From positions 1,352,001-1,416,000 of the forward strand of contig NZ_CP021081.1 in NCBI RefSeq assembly GCF_003444775.1: a stretch of 64,000 nucleotides of DNA, read 5' to 3'. The notes under the pieces were generated by a model. The model was not told the origin of the DNA. It did not search any database and was given only the letters and a program-made list of their open reading frames with translations. Origin of the DNA: Deinococcus ficus. GTDB taxonomy: Bacteria; Deinococcota; Deinococci; Deinococcales; Deinococcaceae. Position 1 is the first letter of the stretch. The number at the start of each line of letters is the position of its first letter. Position numbers and translations under genes: made by a program. Shown here one piece after another: positions 18,182 through 31,884 of the stretch.

Positions 18182-19074
18182 CCGGGCCGGTGCGGGTGGG
18201 CCGCTACGCGCCGAGTCCGACGGGCGCCATGCACTTGGGGAATGCGCGGACGGCGCTGCTGGCGTGGCTGCATTCCCGGGTGGTGGGGGCGCGGCATCTG
18301 CTGCGGTTCGAGGACCTGGACCGGGGCCGGGTGCGGCCGTGGGCGTACGACGTGCTGCGCCGGGACCTGGAGTGGCTGGGTCTCACCTGGGATGAAGAAT
18401 ATATCCAATCGAAGCGACTTGACCTGTATGCCAGTGCTCTAGAACACCTCCCCACCTACCCCTGCACCTGCACCCGCCGCGACATCCAGGCCGCCATCCA
18501 GGACAGCGCAGGTGCCCCCCACGGCACCGAACCCGTGTACTCAGGCACCTGCCGCACCCGGCCCAGCCACCCGGACCGGCCGGCCGCCCTGCGCTGGCGC
18601 GTGCCGGACCTCACCGTCTGCGCCCAGGATCTCTACCGCCAGGAAACCCTCTGCCAGCACCTGCCGGGCGAGGTGGGCGACCTCGTGCTGCGCCGCAACG
18701 ACGGCGTGTACGCCTACCACCTCGCCGTGGTCGTGGACGACGCCGCCATGGGCGTGACCGACATCGTCCGCGGCGCCGACCTGTGGCCCGCCACGCCCCG
18801 CCAGATCGCCCTGCAACGCGCCCTGGGCGCCCCCACGCCCGCGTACCTGCACGTGCCCCTGATGAACGACCACGCCGGCCTGCGCCTCGCCAAGCGGGAC
18901 GGCGCGCCCCCGGTGCGGGCCTACCGGGAGGAGGGCACGCCACCGGGCCGCCTCCTGGCCGAGCTGGCCCGCAGCCTGGGCTGGACGGTGCCCGACGAGG
19001 TGACCGCCGCCGACCTGCAAGGCCACTGGCGGGCGGAACTGGCGGACCGGGGGCTTAGCCCACCCAGTTCCTGA
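18178..19074 (+). CDS. gluQ: Glutamyl-queuosine tRNA(Asp) synthetase
   Basis: Attaches glutamate to queuosine-34 of tRNA(Asp). The 298-residue product is a GluRS catalytic domain without the anticodon-binding part, as in GluQRS. Seen: RYAPSPTGAMHLGNARTAL with HLGN as the HIGH-type motif, zinc ligands C-T-C and YSGTC (family Cys, Cys, Tyr, Cys), VTDIVRGADL, and LAKRDG as the KMSKS equivalent. GTG 18178 overlaps the upstream stop. Internally, at 18394-18408 (EEYIQ), the codon style flips abruptly from G-rich to C-rich around GAAGAATATATCCAA. Confidence 0.95.
   Translation: MTGPVRVGRYAPSPTGAMHLGNARTALLAWLHSRVVGARHLLRFEDLDRGRVRPWAYDVLRRDLEWLGLTWDEEYIQSKRLDLYASALEHLPTYPCTCTRRDIQAAIQDSAGAPHGTEPVYSGTCRTRPSHPDRPAALRWRVPDLTVCAQDLYRQETLCQHLPGEVGDLVLRRNDGVYAYHLAVVVDDAAMGVTDIVRGADLWPATPRQIALQRALGAPTPAYLHVPLMNDHAGLRLAKRDGAPPVRAYREEGTPPGRLLAELARSLGWTVPDEVTAADLQGHWRAELADRGLSPPSS
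18394..18408 (+). repeat. GAATATATCCAA word, copy 1 (inside gluQ)
   Basis: GAAGAATATATCCAA encodes EEYIQ with codons that are rare here (GAA, TAT, CAA). Before it (18301-18360) the plus strand has 28 G and 18 C; after it (18421-18480) 10 G and 29 C. Confidence 0.6.
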
Positions 19075-19147
19075 AGGCGGCCTTCATCCTGCCGCTCTCG
19101 TCTGCCGCTTGTCTAAGACGCGTCAGGCGCGCGTGCGGGGCATTCAC

Positions 19148-19153
19148 TAGGCT
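19148..19153 (+). promoter_or_regulatory. -10 box, leaderless start of trpB
   Basis: TAGGCT ends 8 nt before ATG 19162. Confidence 0.55.
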
Positions 19154-19161
19154 TGGCGATC

Positions 19162-20408
<1,247 letters not shown>

Positions 20409-20412
<4 letters not shown>

Positions 20413-21236
20413 GCGCCTCCCTGACCGGCACGCCCGTCGCCACCCGCGAGGGCCGGGGCGTGGCCCGCCTGCAGGCGGCCTTCCAGCAGGCCGAGGCCGA
20501 GGGCCGCGCGGCCTTCATTCCGTACATGACCGCCGGATTCCCGGACCGCTCGCGGTTCCTGGAGGTGGCCGCCACCCTGCTGGAACGCGCGGACATCCTG
20601 GAGGTCGGCATTCCCTACAGCGACCCCCTGGGCGACGGCCCGACCATCCAGCGCGCCAGCGAGGACGCCCTGGCGGCCGGCACCAGCACCCGCGGCACGC
20701 TGGACCTCGTCCGGGAGCTGCGGCGCACGCACGATACGCCGATCTCGGTCATGACGTACGTGAACCCCATCTACGCGGTCGGCCCGGAGACGTTCATGCA
20801 GCTGGCGGCCGAGGCGGGCGTGGACGGCCTGATCCTGCCGGATCTGCCGCCGGACCAGGACATCGAACTGATCGACCTCGCCACCCGCTACGGCCTGGGC
20901 CTGACCTTCCTGATCGCGCCGACCAGCACGCCGGACCGTGTGAAGCTGGTCGCGGAGGCCTGCACCGCCTTCCTGTATGCCGTGAGCGTGGTCGGCGTGA
21001 CCGGCGCCCGCGAGGAAGCGGCCCTGGGTGAGGTGCCGGAGATGCTGGCCCTGGCGCGTGAGCACGCGCGCGTGCCGGTGGTCGTGGGTTTCGGGGTGCG
21101 GGACGCCCGCGCCGCGCAGGCGCTGGCTCCGCTGGTGGACGGCGTGGTGGTGGGCAGCACCTTCATCAACGCGATCCGGCAGGGCGCGGACCTGCGGGCC
21201 CTGGTGCACGACATCGCCGACGGCTGCCGCCGCTGA
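20409..21236 (+). CDS. trpA: Tryptophan synthase alpha subunit
   Basis: Cleaves indole-3-glycerol phosphate to indole for TrpB. The 275-residue product has [31 protein letters not shown] (catalytic Glu and Asp), [33 protein letters not shown] and [12 protein letters not shown] 20409 overlaps the trpB stop (GTGA). No other trp genes are in the window, so this is an isolated trpBA pair. A clear intrinsic terminator follows. Confidence 0.97.
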
Positions 21237-21259
21237 TTCCCTGCCTTCCGGCCCTCTTC

Positions 21260-21285
21260 CCCCACGCTCACGGCGTGGGGTTTTT
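21260..21285 (+). terminator. Intrinsic terminator after trpBA
   Basis: Stem CCCCACGC / GCGTGGGG with a 5-nt loop, followed by TTTTT. Confidence 0.9.
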
Positions 21286-21338
21286 CACACCTTTTCGTGT
21301 CCTCAGGCAGCCGTAAGACGCGTGTGGGACTGGAAATG

Positions 21339-21344
21339 TAGTCT
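21339..21344 (+). promoter_or_regulatory. -10 box, leaderless start of the CHASE3-GGDEF gene
   Basis: TAGTCT ends 6 nt before ATG 21351. Confidence 0.55.
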
Positions 21345-21350
21345 GTCCTC

Positions 21351-23183
21351 ATGAGCCTGCGGCGCCTGCTGTACTCCACTCAACTGCCGTTCTGGCTGCT
21401 GCTATTGCTGGCCTTCGTGCTGCTGGGACGAGCACTGAACGCCCGCGTGGACGCCACCCGGCAGGTGGACAGCACCCGCGTGGAGATCGCGCAGGTCAAC
21501 CGCGTCATGCAGCAGGTCGTGGACATGGAAACCGGCGTGCGCGGGTACCTGCTCACCGCCGACGCGAGCTTCCTGGAGCCGTATGACGCCGCGGTCGCCA
21601 GCCTGCCCGGCGACCTCGCGCGGCTGCGCGCGGTGGACGCGCTGGAAAAGGAGAAGGGCACCGCTCAGGAAGGCCAGACCGAACGTCTGGACCGGATCAC
21701 CACCCTGATTTCCCGCTGGCAGATGGAGGTCGCCGGACCGGAACTCGCCGCCGCCCGCCGCGGGGACCGGGGTGCGGCCGTGGCCATCGTGCGCACCCGC
21801 ACCGGCAAGAAGATCATCGATGCCGTCCGGACGGAGATCACCGCCTACACCGACGCCGAGAACGCGCTCCTCAGCCGCAGCCTGCGCACCGCCGACGCGC
21901 GGCTCTCGGAGCTGCGCACGGCCCTGTACGGCCTGCTGGGCCTCGCGCTGATCGCCGGGATCGTGTCCATCTCGGCGGGCGCGTCGATCCTCTCCCGGCA
22001 TTTCGAGGCCCTGACGGGCGCGGCCCGGCGCCTCAGCGGCGGCGAGCGGGGCGTGCAGGTCCGGGAGGGCGGCCCGGCCGAGACCCGGGAACTCGCGGCG
22101 GCGTTCAACCGCATGAGTGAGGAACTCACCCACGCCACGGAGGCCGCCCGCACGCACGCGCTGGAATTGGAGGACCGCAACCGCAGCATGCGGCAGCTCG
22201 GGGACCTGAGTGACTGGATGCAGGCCGCGCGCAGCCTGGACGAGGGCGGCCAGATTCTCGCGCGGGCCCTGCCGGAACTGCTGCCCGGCACACGCGGCAC
22301 GCTGCTGCACCACAACGCGTCCCGGAACCTGCTGGTGCCGCTGGTGTCGTGGGGCGGGGACGTGCAGCGGCCCGGGTCGCCGGAGCACTGCTGGGCGCTG
22401 CGCCGCGGGGAGACCCGCCGGCCGGGCAGCATGCCGTACGCGCCCCCCTGCCTGAACGGCGAGGAGTGCGCGTCGGTGTGCGTGCCGCTGTTCTCGCACG
22501 GGGAGACGCTGGGCATCCTGCGCATGACCCCGGCGGCCGAGGGCGCGGCCGACCTGGACCCGGCCGTGGACCGCGCCCTGCCCGGCGTGGCCCGGCAGGT
22601 GGCGCTGGCCCTGGCGAGCCTGAGGCTGCAGGACCGGCTGCTGCAGCTGTCCATCCGCGACCCCCTGACGGGCCTGTACAACCGCCGGCACCTGGAGGAC
22701 GAACTGGCGCTGCACTTCGTGAACGGCGTGAGCGGCACGGCGCCCGTCAGCCTGATCGCGCTGGACGTGGACCACTTCAAGCGCCTGAACGACACCTTCG
22801 GACACGAGGCCGGGGACGCGGCCCTGGTGCGGCTCGCGGCGGCGCTGTCGGACCTCGCCCCGGCCGGCAGCACGCCGGCCCGGCCGGGCGGGGAGGAGTT
22901 CGCGCTCCTGCTGCCCGGGCACGACCTCGCCTCCGCCACGGCGCTGGCCGAGACGCTGCGTGAGCATGTGGCCGAGTGGACCCTCAGCCACGCCGGGATC
23001 GCGCTGGGCCGCGTGACGGTGTCACTGGGCGTGGCGCAGGTGGACCGCCTGATGACCGGCCCGGACGCCCTGGTGCGCGCGGCGGACGAGGCGCTGTACG
23101 CCGCGAAACGCGCGGGCCGCAACCGCGTGGTGCAGGCCGGGGAGGCCCCCTGGACCCTGCCGGAGGCGCTGCCCGCCCACTGA
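21351..23183 (+). CDS. Membrane diguanylate cyclase (CHASE3-HAMP-GAF-GGDEF)
   Basis: A 610-residue c-di-GMP synthase with an extracytoplasmic sensor. A first membrane helix (residues about 12-28) is followed by a CHASE3-type helical sensor (MQQVVDMETGVRGYLLTADASFLEPYD is characteristic). A second helix lies at about 190-212, then HAMP (to about 265), a GAF-like domain with several cysteines (CLNGEECASVCVPLF) and a C-terminal GGDEF domain. The catalytic signature is GGEEF near residue 512, an active variant. DPLTGLYNRRHLE and DVDHFKRLNDTFGH are intact. The input signal is unknown. Confidence 0.93.
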   Translation: MSLRRLLYSTQLPFWLLLLLAFVLLGRALNARVDATRQVDSTRVEIAQVNRVMQQVVDMETGVRGYLLTADASFLEPYDAAVASLPGDLARLRAVDALEKEKGTAQEGQTERLDRITTLISRWQMEVAGPELAAARRGDRGAAVAIVRTRTGKKIIDAVRTEITAYTDAENALLSRSLRTADARLSELRTALYGLLGLALIAGIVSISAGASILSRHFEALTGAARRLSGGERGVQVREGGPAETRELAAAFNRMSEELTHATEAARTHALELEDRNRSMRQLGDLSDWMQAARSLDEGGQILARALPELLPGTRGTLLHHNASRNLLVPLVSWGGDVQRPGSPEHCWALRRGETRRPGSMPYAPPCLNGEECASVCVPLFSHGETLGILRMTPAAEGAADLDPAVDRALPGVARQVALALASLRLQDRLLQLSIRDPLTGLYNRRHLEDELALHFVNGVSGTAPVSLIALDVDHFKRLNDTFGHEAGDAALVRLAAALSDLAPAGSTPARPGGEEFALLLPGHDLASATALAETLREHVAEWTLSHAGIALGRVTVSLGVAQVDRLMTGPDALVRAADEALYAAKRAGRNRVVQAGEAPWTLPEALPAH

Positions 23184-23202
23184 GCCTGCCCCGGGCCGGT
23201 GC

Positions 23203-23208
23203 TAGCCT
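23203..23208 (+). promoter_or_regulatory. -10 box, leaderless start of pepF
   Basis: TAGCCT ends 6 nt before GTG 23215. Confidence 0.55.
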
Positions 23209-23214
23209 GACCGG

Positions 23215-25020
<1,806 letters not shown>

Positions 25021-25033
25021 TCGCATAGGGAAA

Positions 25034-25063
25034 GGGGAGAGCGGGGTAACCCCCGCTCTCCCC
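25034..25063. terminator. Bidirectional terminator between pepF and the RlpA-like gene
   Basis: The 13-bp perfect stem GGGGAGAGCGGGG (25034-25046) pairs with 25051-25063 across a 4-nt loop, between convergent genes. Confidence 0.8.
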
Positions 25064-25077
25064 TGTAACTGGCCGCC

Positions 25078-25620
25078 TCAGCGCATCAAACTCAATGTCA
25101 CCGGCGCCACACCTTCGCCCAGGATGCCCAGCTGCCGCGCGGCCGCCGTGGACAGGTCGATCACCCGGGACGGCACCCCGAACGGCCCGCGGTCGTTGAT
25201 CAGCACGACCACGCTGCGCCCCGTGCGCTGGTGGGTGACCCGGACCCACGTCCCGAACGGCAGGGACAGGTGCGCGGCCGTCATGGCAGTCCGCGCGTCC
25301 CGCCGGCCCCCGTAGTACACCGCCTGCCCGCGCTGGAACACCCGCGCGGCGGTGGAGGGGGCCGCGCGGGGCAGCAGGGCCGGCGGCGCGGCCGCCCCGG
25401 CGCCACCCCTCCCGTCGGGCAGGCGCATGACCTCCCCGGCGCGCAACTGGAAGCCCGGCCCGCCGTTCATCGCCTGAAGCTGCGCCACGCTCACCCCGCT
25501 GACACGCGCCAGGGACCACAGGGTGTCGCCGCGCTGGATGGTGTAACTGCGGTCCGCGCCGGCCGAACCCAGGAGCGCCGCGGCCAGCAGGACCAGCCGG
25601 GCCCCCGCGGCCATCCTCAC
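25078..25620 (-). CDS. LysM plus RlpA-like double-psi beta-barrel protein, exported
   Basis: A 180-residue envelope protein. A signal peptide ([15 protein letters not shown]) is followed by one LysM domain ([28 protein letters not shown]), a Pro/Ala linker and an RlpA-type barrel. The barrel shows [51 protein letters not shown] and [13 protein letters not shown], including the DRGPF motif. RlpA proteins bind or cleave denuded peptidoglycan at the septum. GTG 25620 overlaps the upstream peptidase stop as GTGA; an ATG two codons on is the alternative. Confidence 0.87.
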   Translation of the reverse strand: MRMAAGARLVLLAAALLGSAGADRSYTIQRGDTLWSLARVSGVSVAQLQAMNGGPGFQLRAGEVMRLPDGRGGAGAAAPPALLPRAAPSTAARVFQRGQAVYYGGRRDARTAMTAAHLSLPFGTWVRVTHQRTGRSVVVLINDRGPFGVPSRVIDLSTAAARQLGILGEGVAPVTLSLMR

Positions 25621-26666
25621 ACGGTCTCCTTGACCGCCTGGCTCAGCACCTCATACCCGTCCTCGGTGACCAGCACGAGGTCCTCGATCCGCACGCCGCC
25701 CACGCCGGGCAGGTACGCGCCGGGCTCGATGGTGACGAGCATGCCGGGCTTCAGGACGTCCTCGCTCGTGCCGCGCAGGCCGGGCGCCTCGTGCACCATC
25801 AGGCCCACACCGTGCCCCAGCGAGTGCGCGAACGCCTCGGCCAGCCCGTGCCGTTCCAGGATGCCGCGCGCCAGGGCGTCCAGGTCGGCCGCCCGCGCGC
25901 CCGGCTTCACGGCCTGCACGGCGGCCTCCTCGGCCTCCAGCACGGCGCCGTACACTCGGCGCATCTCGTCCGTGGGCGTGCCGATGGCGACCGTGCGGGT
26001 CATGTCGCTGTTGTACCCGTTCAGGCAGGCGCCCATGTCGATGGTGACGAGCTCGCCGTCCTGCATCACGCGGTCCGAGGCGGTGCCGTGCGGCATCGCG
26101 CCGCGCGGGCCGCTGGCGACGATCACGTCGAAGGCGTTGGTCGCGCCGGCCCGGCGCAGGCGCTGCTCGATCTCCAGGGCGATGTCGGCCTCCCGCAGGC
26201 CGGCCCGAATCATGGGGCGCACCTCGGCGTACACGCGGTCGGCCAGGGCCTGCGCGGCGCGGATCGCCTCGATTTCCCGGTCGTCCTTGCAGCTGCGCAG
26301 TTCCTCCACCAGCCCGGGCGCGGCCTTCAGCGTGGCGTCCGGCCACGCCGCCTCCAGTTCCTCCAGGCCGGCGACGGTCAGGTGGTCGGCCTCGAAGCCC
26401 ACCACGCCGCGGCCCACGTCCGCGGCGGCGTGCTCGTACGTGGCGGGCGGCCGGGCGATGAACTGCGGCAGGGCCGACTCCTCGGCCGCCTGCACGGTGT
26501 ACCGCGCGTCGGTGTACAGCGTGGCGCGTTCCTGGGTCACGAGGACCTTCCCGTCGGCGGGGCTGGTGAAGCCGGTCAGGTACCGGACGTTCGCGGGGCG
26601 GCTGACCCACAGGGCGTCCAGGCCGCGCTGGCGCATCTCGTCGCGGAGGCGGGTGAGTTGTGTCAT
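25617..26666 (-). CDS. Xaa-Pro aminopeptidase/dipeptidase (M24B)
   Basis: A metal-dependent peptidase that removes residues before proline. The 349-residue product has an N-terminal creatinase-like domain ([25 protein letters not shown]) and a pita-bread catalytic domain. Metal-site motifs are [23 protein letters not shown] (two Asp), [13 protein letters not shown] (His), [14 protein letters not shown] (Glu) and [10 protein letters not shown] (Glu). ATG 26666 is supported by TACCGT 8 nt upstream. The stop overlaps the RlpA-like gene. Confidence 0.92.
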   Translation of the reverse strand: MTQLTRLRDEMRQRGLDALWVSRPANVRYLTGFTSPADGKVLVTQERATLYTDARYTVQAAEESALPQFIARPPATYEHAAADVGRGVVGFEADHLTVAGLEELEAAWPDATLKAAPGLVEELRSCKDDREIEAIRAAQALADRVYAEVRPMIRAGLREADIALEIEQRLRRAGATNAFDVIVASGPRGAMPHGTASDRVMQDGELVTIDMGACLNGYNSDMTRTVAIGTPTDEMRRVYGAVLEAEEAAVQAVKPGARAADLDALARGILERHGLAEAFAHSLGHGVGLMVHEAPGLRGTSEDVLKPGMLVTIEPGAYLPGVGGVRIEDLVLVTEDGYEVLSQAVKETV

Positions 26667-26674
26667 ACCGCCGT

Positions 26675-26680
26675 ACGGTA
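26675..26680 (-). promoter_or_regulatory. -10 box of the Xaa-Pro peptidase gene
   Basis: TACCGT (minus strand) ends 8 nt before ATG 26666. Confidence 0.5.
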
Positions 26681-26793
26681 ACACGCGCCCCAATTCGGGG
26701 CGTGAGCCGGCCACCCGCCCCGGCGTCCCGCGGGCCCTGCACCTGATCTGTTCCCTGGGCGGGGACAGCGGCCGGGCGCCCGGGAGGGACGCT

Positions 26794-26872
26794 TATACTC
26801 TCTCAACGGGACAGAATCCGAGTTTGGCCCGCCCCCCGGCGAGGCCCAGTCGCATCCCAACCAGGAGGAGGA
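26794..26872 (+). promoter_or_regulatory. sucCD promoter and strong ribosome binding site
   Basis: TATACT at 26794-26799 is a near-consensus -10 box. The leader of about 70 nt ends with AGGAGGAGG just before the GTG at 26876. This is one of the few clearly leadered genes with a strong Shine-Dalgarno, fitting high expression of a TCA-cycle enzyme. Confidence 0.65.
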
Positions 26873-26875
26873 AGC

Positions 26876-28039
<1,164 letters not shown>

Positions 28040-28040
28040 A

Positions 28041-28946
<906 letters not shown>

Positions 28947-28959
28947 GGCATCACCGGGT

Positions 28960-28992
28960 GCCCGGGGGCCGGCCAGCAGGCTGCCCCCGGGC
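28960..28992 (+). terminator. Hairpin after sucCD, no T-run
   Basis: GCCCGGGGGC (28960-28969) pairs with GCCCCCGGGC (28983-28992). No U-tract follows, so it may be a Rho-aided terminator or an mRNA 3'-end stabiliser. Confidence 0.5.
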
Positions 28993-29047
28993 GCCTTCAC
29001 GCTTCAGGGGGCTTCATGTGCGGTCACGTGCGGGTCAGCCCCGCGAG

Positions 29048-29053
29048 TAGACT
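29048..29053 (+). promoter_or_regulatory. -10 box, leaderless start of the secreted protein
   Basis: TAGACT ends 6 nt before ATG 29060. Confidence 0.6.
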
Positions 29054-29059
29054 GAAGCC

Positions 29060-29626
29060 ATGAAGCTCCGGACCTTCCTCCCCCTCGCGGCAGCGCTCGC
29101 CGCGCCTGTCTCGGCCCTGACCGTGACGGGCAGCGTGAGCGGCCAGGCCCCGGCCGGCACGCGGGTCGGCGTGTGGAGCGTCACCGCCTTCGGCCAGCCG
29201 GTCGAGGAGATGATCAGCTCGCCCCTGGCGGGCGGCACCTTCAGCCTGAACATCCCCGAGCGTGCCCCGGCCGCACGCGCCCTGAGCGCCCTGACGCCCC
29301 AGAACGTGAACTGGCCCGGCGTGATCGACCCGGTTGCCGTGAGCGGTGCCGCGCAGGCGGCCGAACTGAAGTTCTACCTGTACCAGGACGCGAACGGCAA
29401 CGCCCGGCGCGACACCAGCGAGGCCCTGCGGGAGGTGAGCGTGACCGCCAACCGCGCCACGCTGTTCATGGCCTGGGTCAGTGCCGACGTGACCGTGAAG
29501 GCCAACAAGGGGTACGTCGCGCCCCTCAGGCAGGGCCTGAACGCCTTCCTGGTGGATGTGGGCCGCGCCGTGAACGTCGAACCGTACCGCCCGGACCTCA
29601 CCGTTCACGTGCAACTGGGCCGCTGA
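29060..29626 (+). CDS. Hypothetical exported protein with a DxNxN calcium-type loop
   Basis: A 188-residue protein with a clear signal peptide (MKLRTFLPLAAALAAPVSA). The mature part looks beta-rich, with GVWSVTAFGQPVEEM and FYLYQDANGNARRDTSEAL. The DANGNARRD loop resembles EF-hand or dockerin-type calcium loops. No catalytic motif or named family is recognised. It is probably periplasmic or surface-associated. Confidence 0.65.
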   Translation: MKLRTFLPLAAALAAPVSALTVTGSVSGQAPAGTRVGVWSVTAFGQPVEEMISSPLAGGTFSLNIPERAPAARALSALTPQNVNWPGVIDPVAVSGAAQAAELKFYLYQDANGNARRDTSEALREVSVTANRATLFMAWVSADVTVKANKGYVAPLRQGLNAFLVDVGRAVNVEPYRPDLTVHVQLGR

Positions 29627-29680
29627 GAGGAATCACAAGGGGACTGCGTGTGAAGCGCGGTCCCCTTTCCCGGGCCGGGC

Positions 29681-30793
29681 TCAGGCCCGGTTGTAGACGT
29701 CCACGTACTGCGGCACGATCAGATCCGGGTGGAAGCGCTCGATGGCGGCCCGGCGGGCGTTCGTGCCGAGCTGCATGTACAGTTCCCGGTCGCGCAGAAT
29801 CCGCAGGGCCGCGTCGGCCATCATGTCCACGTCCCCCACCGGCGTGAGGAAGCCGGTGACGCCGTCCTCAATGACCTCCGGCACGCCGCCGGCGCGGGCG
29901 GCCACGACGGGCACCTCGCAGGCCATCGCCTCCAGCGCCGCCAATCCGAAGCTCTCGTTGCTGCTCGGCAGCAGGAACAGATCGCAGATGCCCAGCACCG
30001 TCTGCACGTCCGGGAAGGACCCCAGGAAGTGGGTGCGGCCGATCACGCCCAGCTGCTGCGCCAGGTCGAACGCCCGGGCCCGTTCGGGGCCGTCGCCGAT
30101 CATCAGCAGTCGCGCCGGAATCTCCGACGCCACCCGCGCGAAGGTCTGCACGACGTCCTGCACGCGCTTCACCGGACGGAAGTTGCTGATGTGGACCAGC
30201 AGCGCCTCCTCCGGGTGCGCGAAGCGGGCCCGCACCGCCGGGTCGGTGATGCGCACGAAGCGCTCGGCGTCCACGAAGTTGTGGATCACGTCGATGGGCC
30301 GGTCCACGCCGAACACCTCGCGCGTCTCGTCCGCCAGGAACTGCGATACGGCCGTCACGTGGTCGCTGTGCTCGATGGCGTGCCGGGTGGTGTGCCGGAA
30401 GGCCGGCTCGGCGCCCACCAGGGTCACGTCCGTGCCGTGCAGCGTGGTCACCACCCGCGTGCGGCCGGTAATGTTCCGCGCGTGAATCGCCGAGGACGCG
30501 TGCGGGATCGCGTAGTGCGCGTGCACGAGGTCCAGGTCGTGTTCCAGGATCACTTCCGTGAGGGTGTTCGTGGTGGCCAGTTCCGGGAACGGCTGTTCGA
30601 ACAGGGCGTACGCGAAGCCGCTGACCTGATGGAAGTACGGGCCGTTCATGCAGCCCAGCCCGGACAGCCGGAACGGCTGCGAGGACCCCACGAAGTGCAT
30701 CTCGTGCCCGCGTCTGGCGAGCATCACGCCCAGTTCCGTGGCGACCACGCCGGACCCGCCGGCGCTGGTATGGCACAGCACCCCGATCTTCAT
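29681..30793 (-). CDS. bshA: GlcNAc-malate glycosyltransferase of bacillithiol synthesis
   Basis: A GT4 glycosyltransferase joining GlcNAc (from UDP-GlcNAc) to L-malate, the first step of bacillithiol. The 370-residue product has the diagnostic N-terminus [20 protein letters not shown]. It also has [38 protein letters not shown] and the GT4 nucleotide-sugar motif [31 protein letters not shown]. It stands alone on the minus strand. I see no clear -10 box next to its ATG. The PIG-L gene at 15.6-16.4 kb could work in the same pathway. Confidence 0.87.
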   Translation of the reverse strand: MKIGVLCHTSAGGSGVVATELGVMLARRGHEMHFVGSSQPFRLSGLGCMNGPYFHQVSGFAYALFEQPFPELATTNTLTEVILEHDLDLVHAHYAIPHASSAIHARNITGRTRVVTTLHGTDVTLVGAEPAFRHTTRHAIEHSDHVTAVSQFLADETREVFGVDRPIDVIHNFVDAERFVRITDPAVRARFAHPEEALLVHISNFRPVKRVQDVVQTFARVASEIPARLLMIGDGPERARAFDLAQQLGVIGRTHFLGSFPDVQTVLGICDLFLLPSSNESFGLAALEAMACEVPVVAARAGGVPEVIEDGVTGFLTPVGDVDMMADAALRILRDRELYMQLGTNARRAAIERFHPDLIVPQYVDVYNRA

Positions 30794-30952
30794 TCCGCGC
30801 CCCGCTCCGGGCCGCTCAGGCCCGCGGGCACGTGTTGCTCAGTCCAGTGAATGCACACCCGCCGAGACTACCAGCCCCCCGGCCCGCCCGGGGGTGTGCC
30901 CGCCCACCGGTGGGGTCGCCCGGCCGTGACAATTTTGTATCGGGTCCAGCAC

Positions 30953-30958
30953 TACGCT
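30953..30958 (+). promoter_or_regulatory. -10 box of the DegV gene
   Basis: TACGCT ends 9 nt before ATG 30968. Confidence 0.5.
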
Positions 30959-30967
30959 CCGGGGAAC

Positions 30968-31813
30968 ATGATCGCCGTCGTAACGGACTCCACGAGTGAC
31001 CTCGCTCCGGACCTGGCCCGCCAGCTCGGACTCCACGTCGTGCCGCTCACCGTGCACATGAACGGCCGCGCGCTCCTCGACTGGCAGGAAGTCCACCCGG
31101 ACGGCGTGTACGAGCACCTGCGGGCCGGCCATACGGCCAGCTCCGAACCGGCCAGCCCCGAGCGGTTCGTGCAGCTGTACCGCGAACTGCTGACCACGCA
31201 CGACCAGGTGATCAGCCTGCACATCTCCGGCAAGCTCTCCGAAACGGTCCGGAACGCCGAGAAGGCCGCCATGCAGCTGCCCGAACCGGGCCGCGTATAC
31301 GTGCTCGACAGCCGCCTGACCACCGCCCCGCTGGCCGACCTGGTCCTGCGCGTGCAGGAGGCCGTGCAGGCCGGCACGTCCGCCGAGACGGCCGTTCAGG
31401 CCCTCGACGGGTACCGCGACGAGCAGTACATGGAGTTCAGCGTGGCCACCCTGGAGTACCTGCGCCGCGGCGGCCGCATCAGCCGCGTGACCGAGGTGAT
31501 GGGCAACCTGGTGGGCCTGCGCCCCGTCCTGACCTTCCAGAACGGGGAACTGAAGGTGATCCGCCGCGCCCGCAGCAAGGAAACCGCCGAGAACATCCTC
31601 CAGTCGCTGGTGGAGCGCTTCGGGTCGCAGCCGGTGCACCTGACCATCACGCACGCCGGCACCGACCCCGTCCGCATCCGCGCGCTGCGGGACGCCGCGC
31701 AGCAGAGCGGCCTGACCATCCGGCAGGGCAAGGTCATGCTGCTCGGGCCCGTGATCGGCGCGCACGTCGGCCCGGGCACCTTCGGGTTCATGGCCCGCCC
31801 ATACGCTGACTGA
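30968..31813 (+). CDS. DegV-family fatty-acid-binding protein
   Basis: A 281-residue member of the DegV/FakB family. These proteins bind fatty acids and can present them to a fatty-acid kinase. Seen: IAVVTDSTSDLAPDLARQLGLHVVPLTV at the N-terminus, SLHISGKLSETVRNAEKAA, VYVLDSRLTTAPLADLVLRVQ, LEYLRRGGRIS and the terminal LGPVIGAHVGPGTFGF. A longer upstream frame exists, but ATG 30968 matches the family start and the -10 box. Followed by a strong terminator. Confidence 0.92.
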   Translation: MIAVVTDSTSDLAPDLARQLGLHVVPLTVHMNGRALLDWQEVHPDGVYEHLRAGHTASSEPASPERFVQLYRELLTTHDQVISLHISGKLSETVRNAEKAAMQLPEPGRVYVLDSRLTTAPLADLVLRVQEAVQAGTSAETAVQALDGYRDEQYMEFSVATLEYLRRGGRISRVTEVMGNLVGLRPVLTFQNGELKVIRRARSKETAENILQSLVERFGSQPVHLTITHAGTDPVRIRALRDAAQQSGLTIRQGKVMLLGPVIGAHVGPGTFGFMARPYAD

Positions 31814-31835
31814 AGTCGGCGCACTCTCGACCCAA

Positions 31836-31872
31836 AAGGAGGCCGGCCCCCACGTGAGGGGCCGGCTTCCTT
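31836..31872. terminator. Bidirectional terminator between degV and ileS
   Basis: A 15-bp stem (31836-31850 with 31858-31872, one G-T pair) and a 7-nt CACGTGA loop, between convergent genes. Confidence 0.8.
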
Positions 31873-31884
31873 CACTGCCTCCGC

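Noticed and set aside
28960..28992. Treating the hairpin after sucCD as a strong intrinsic terminator
   Set aside because: There is no T-run after the stem; listed only as a moderate-confidence feature.
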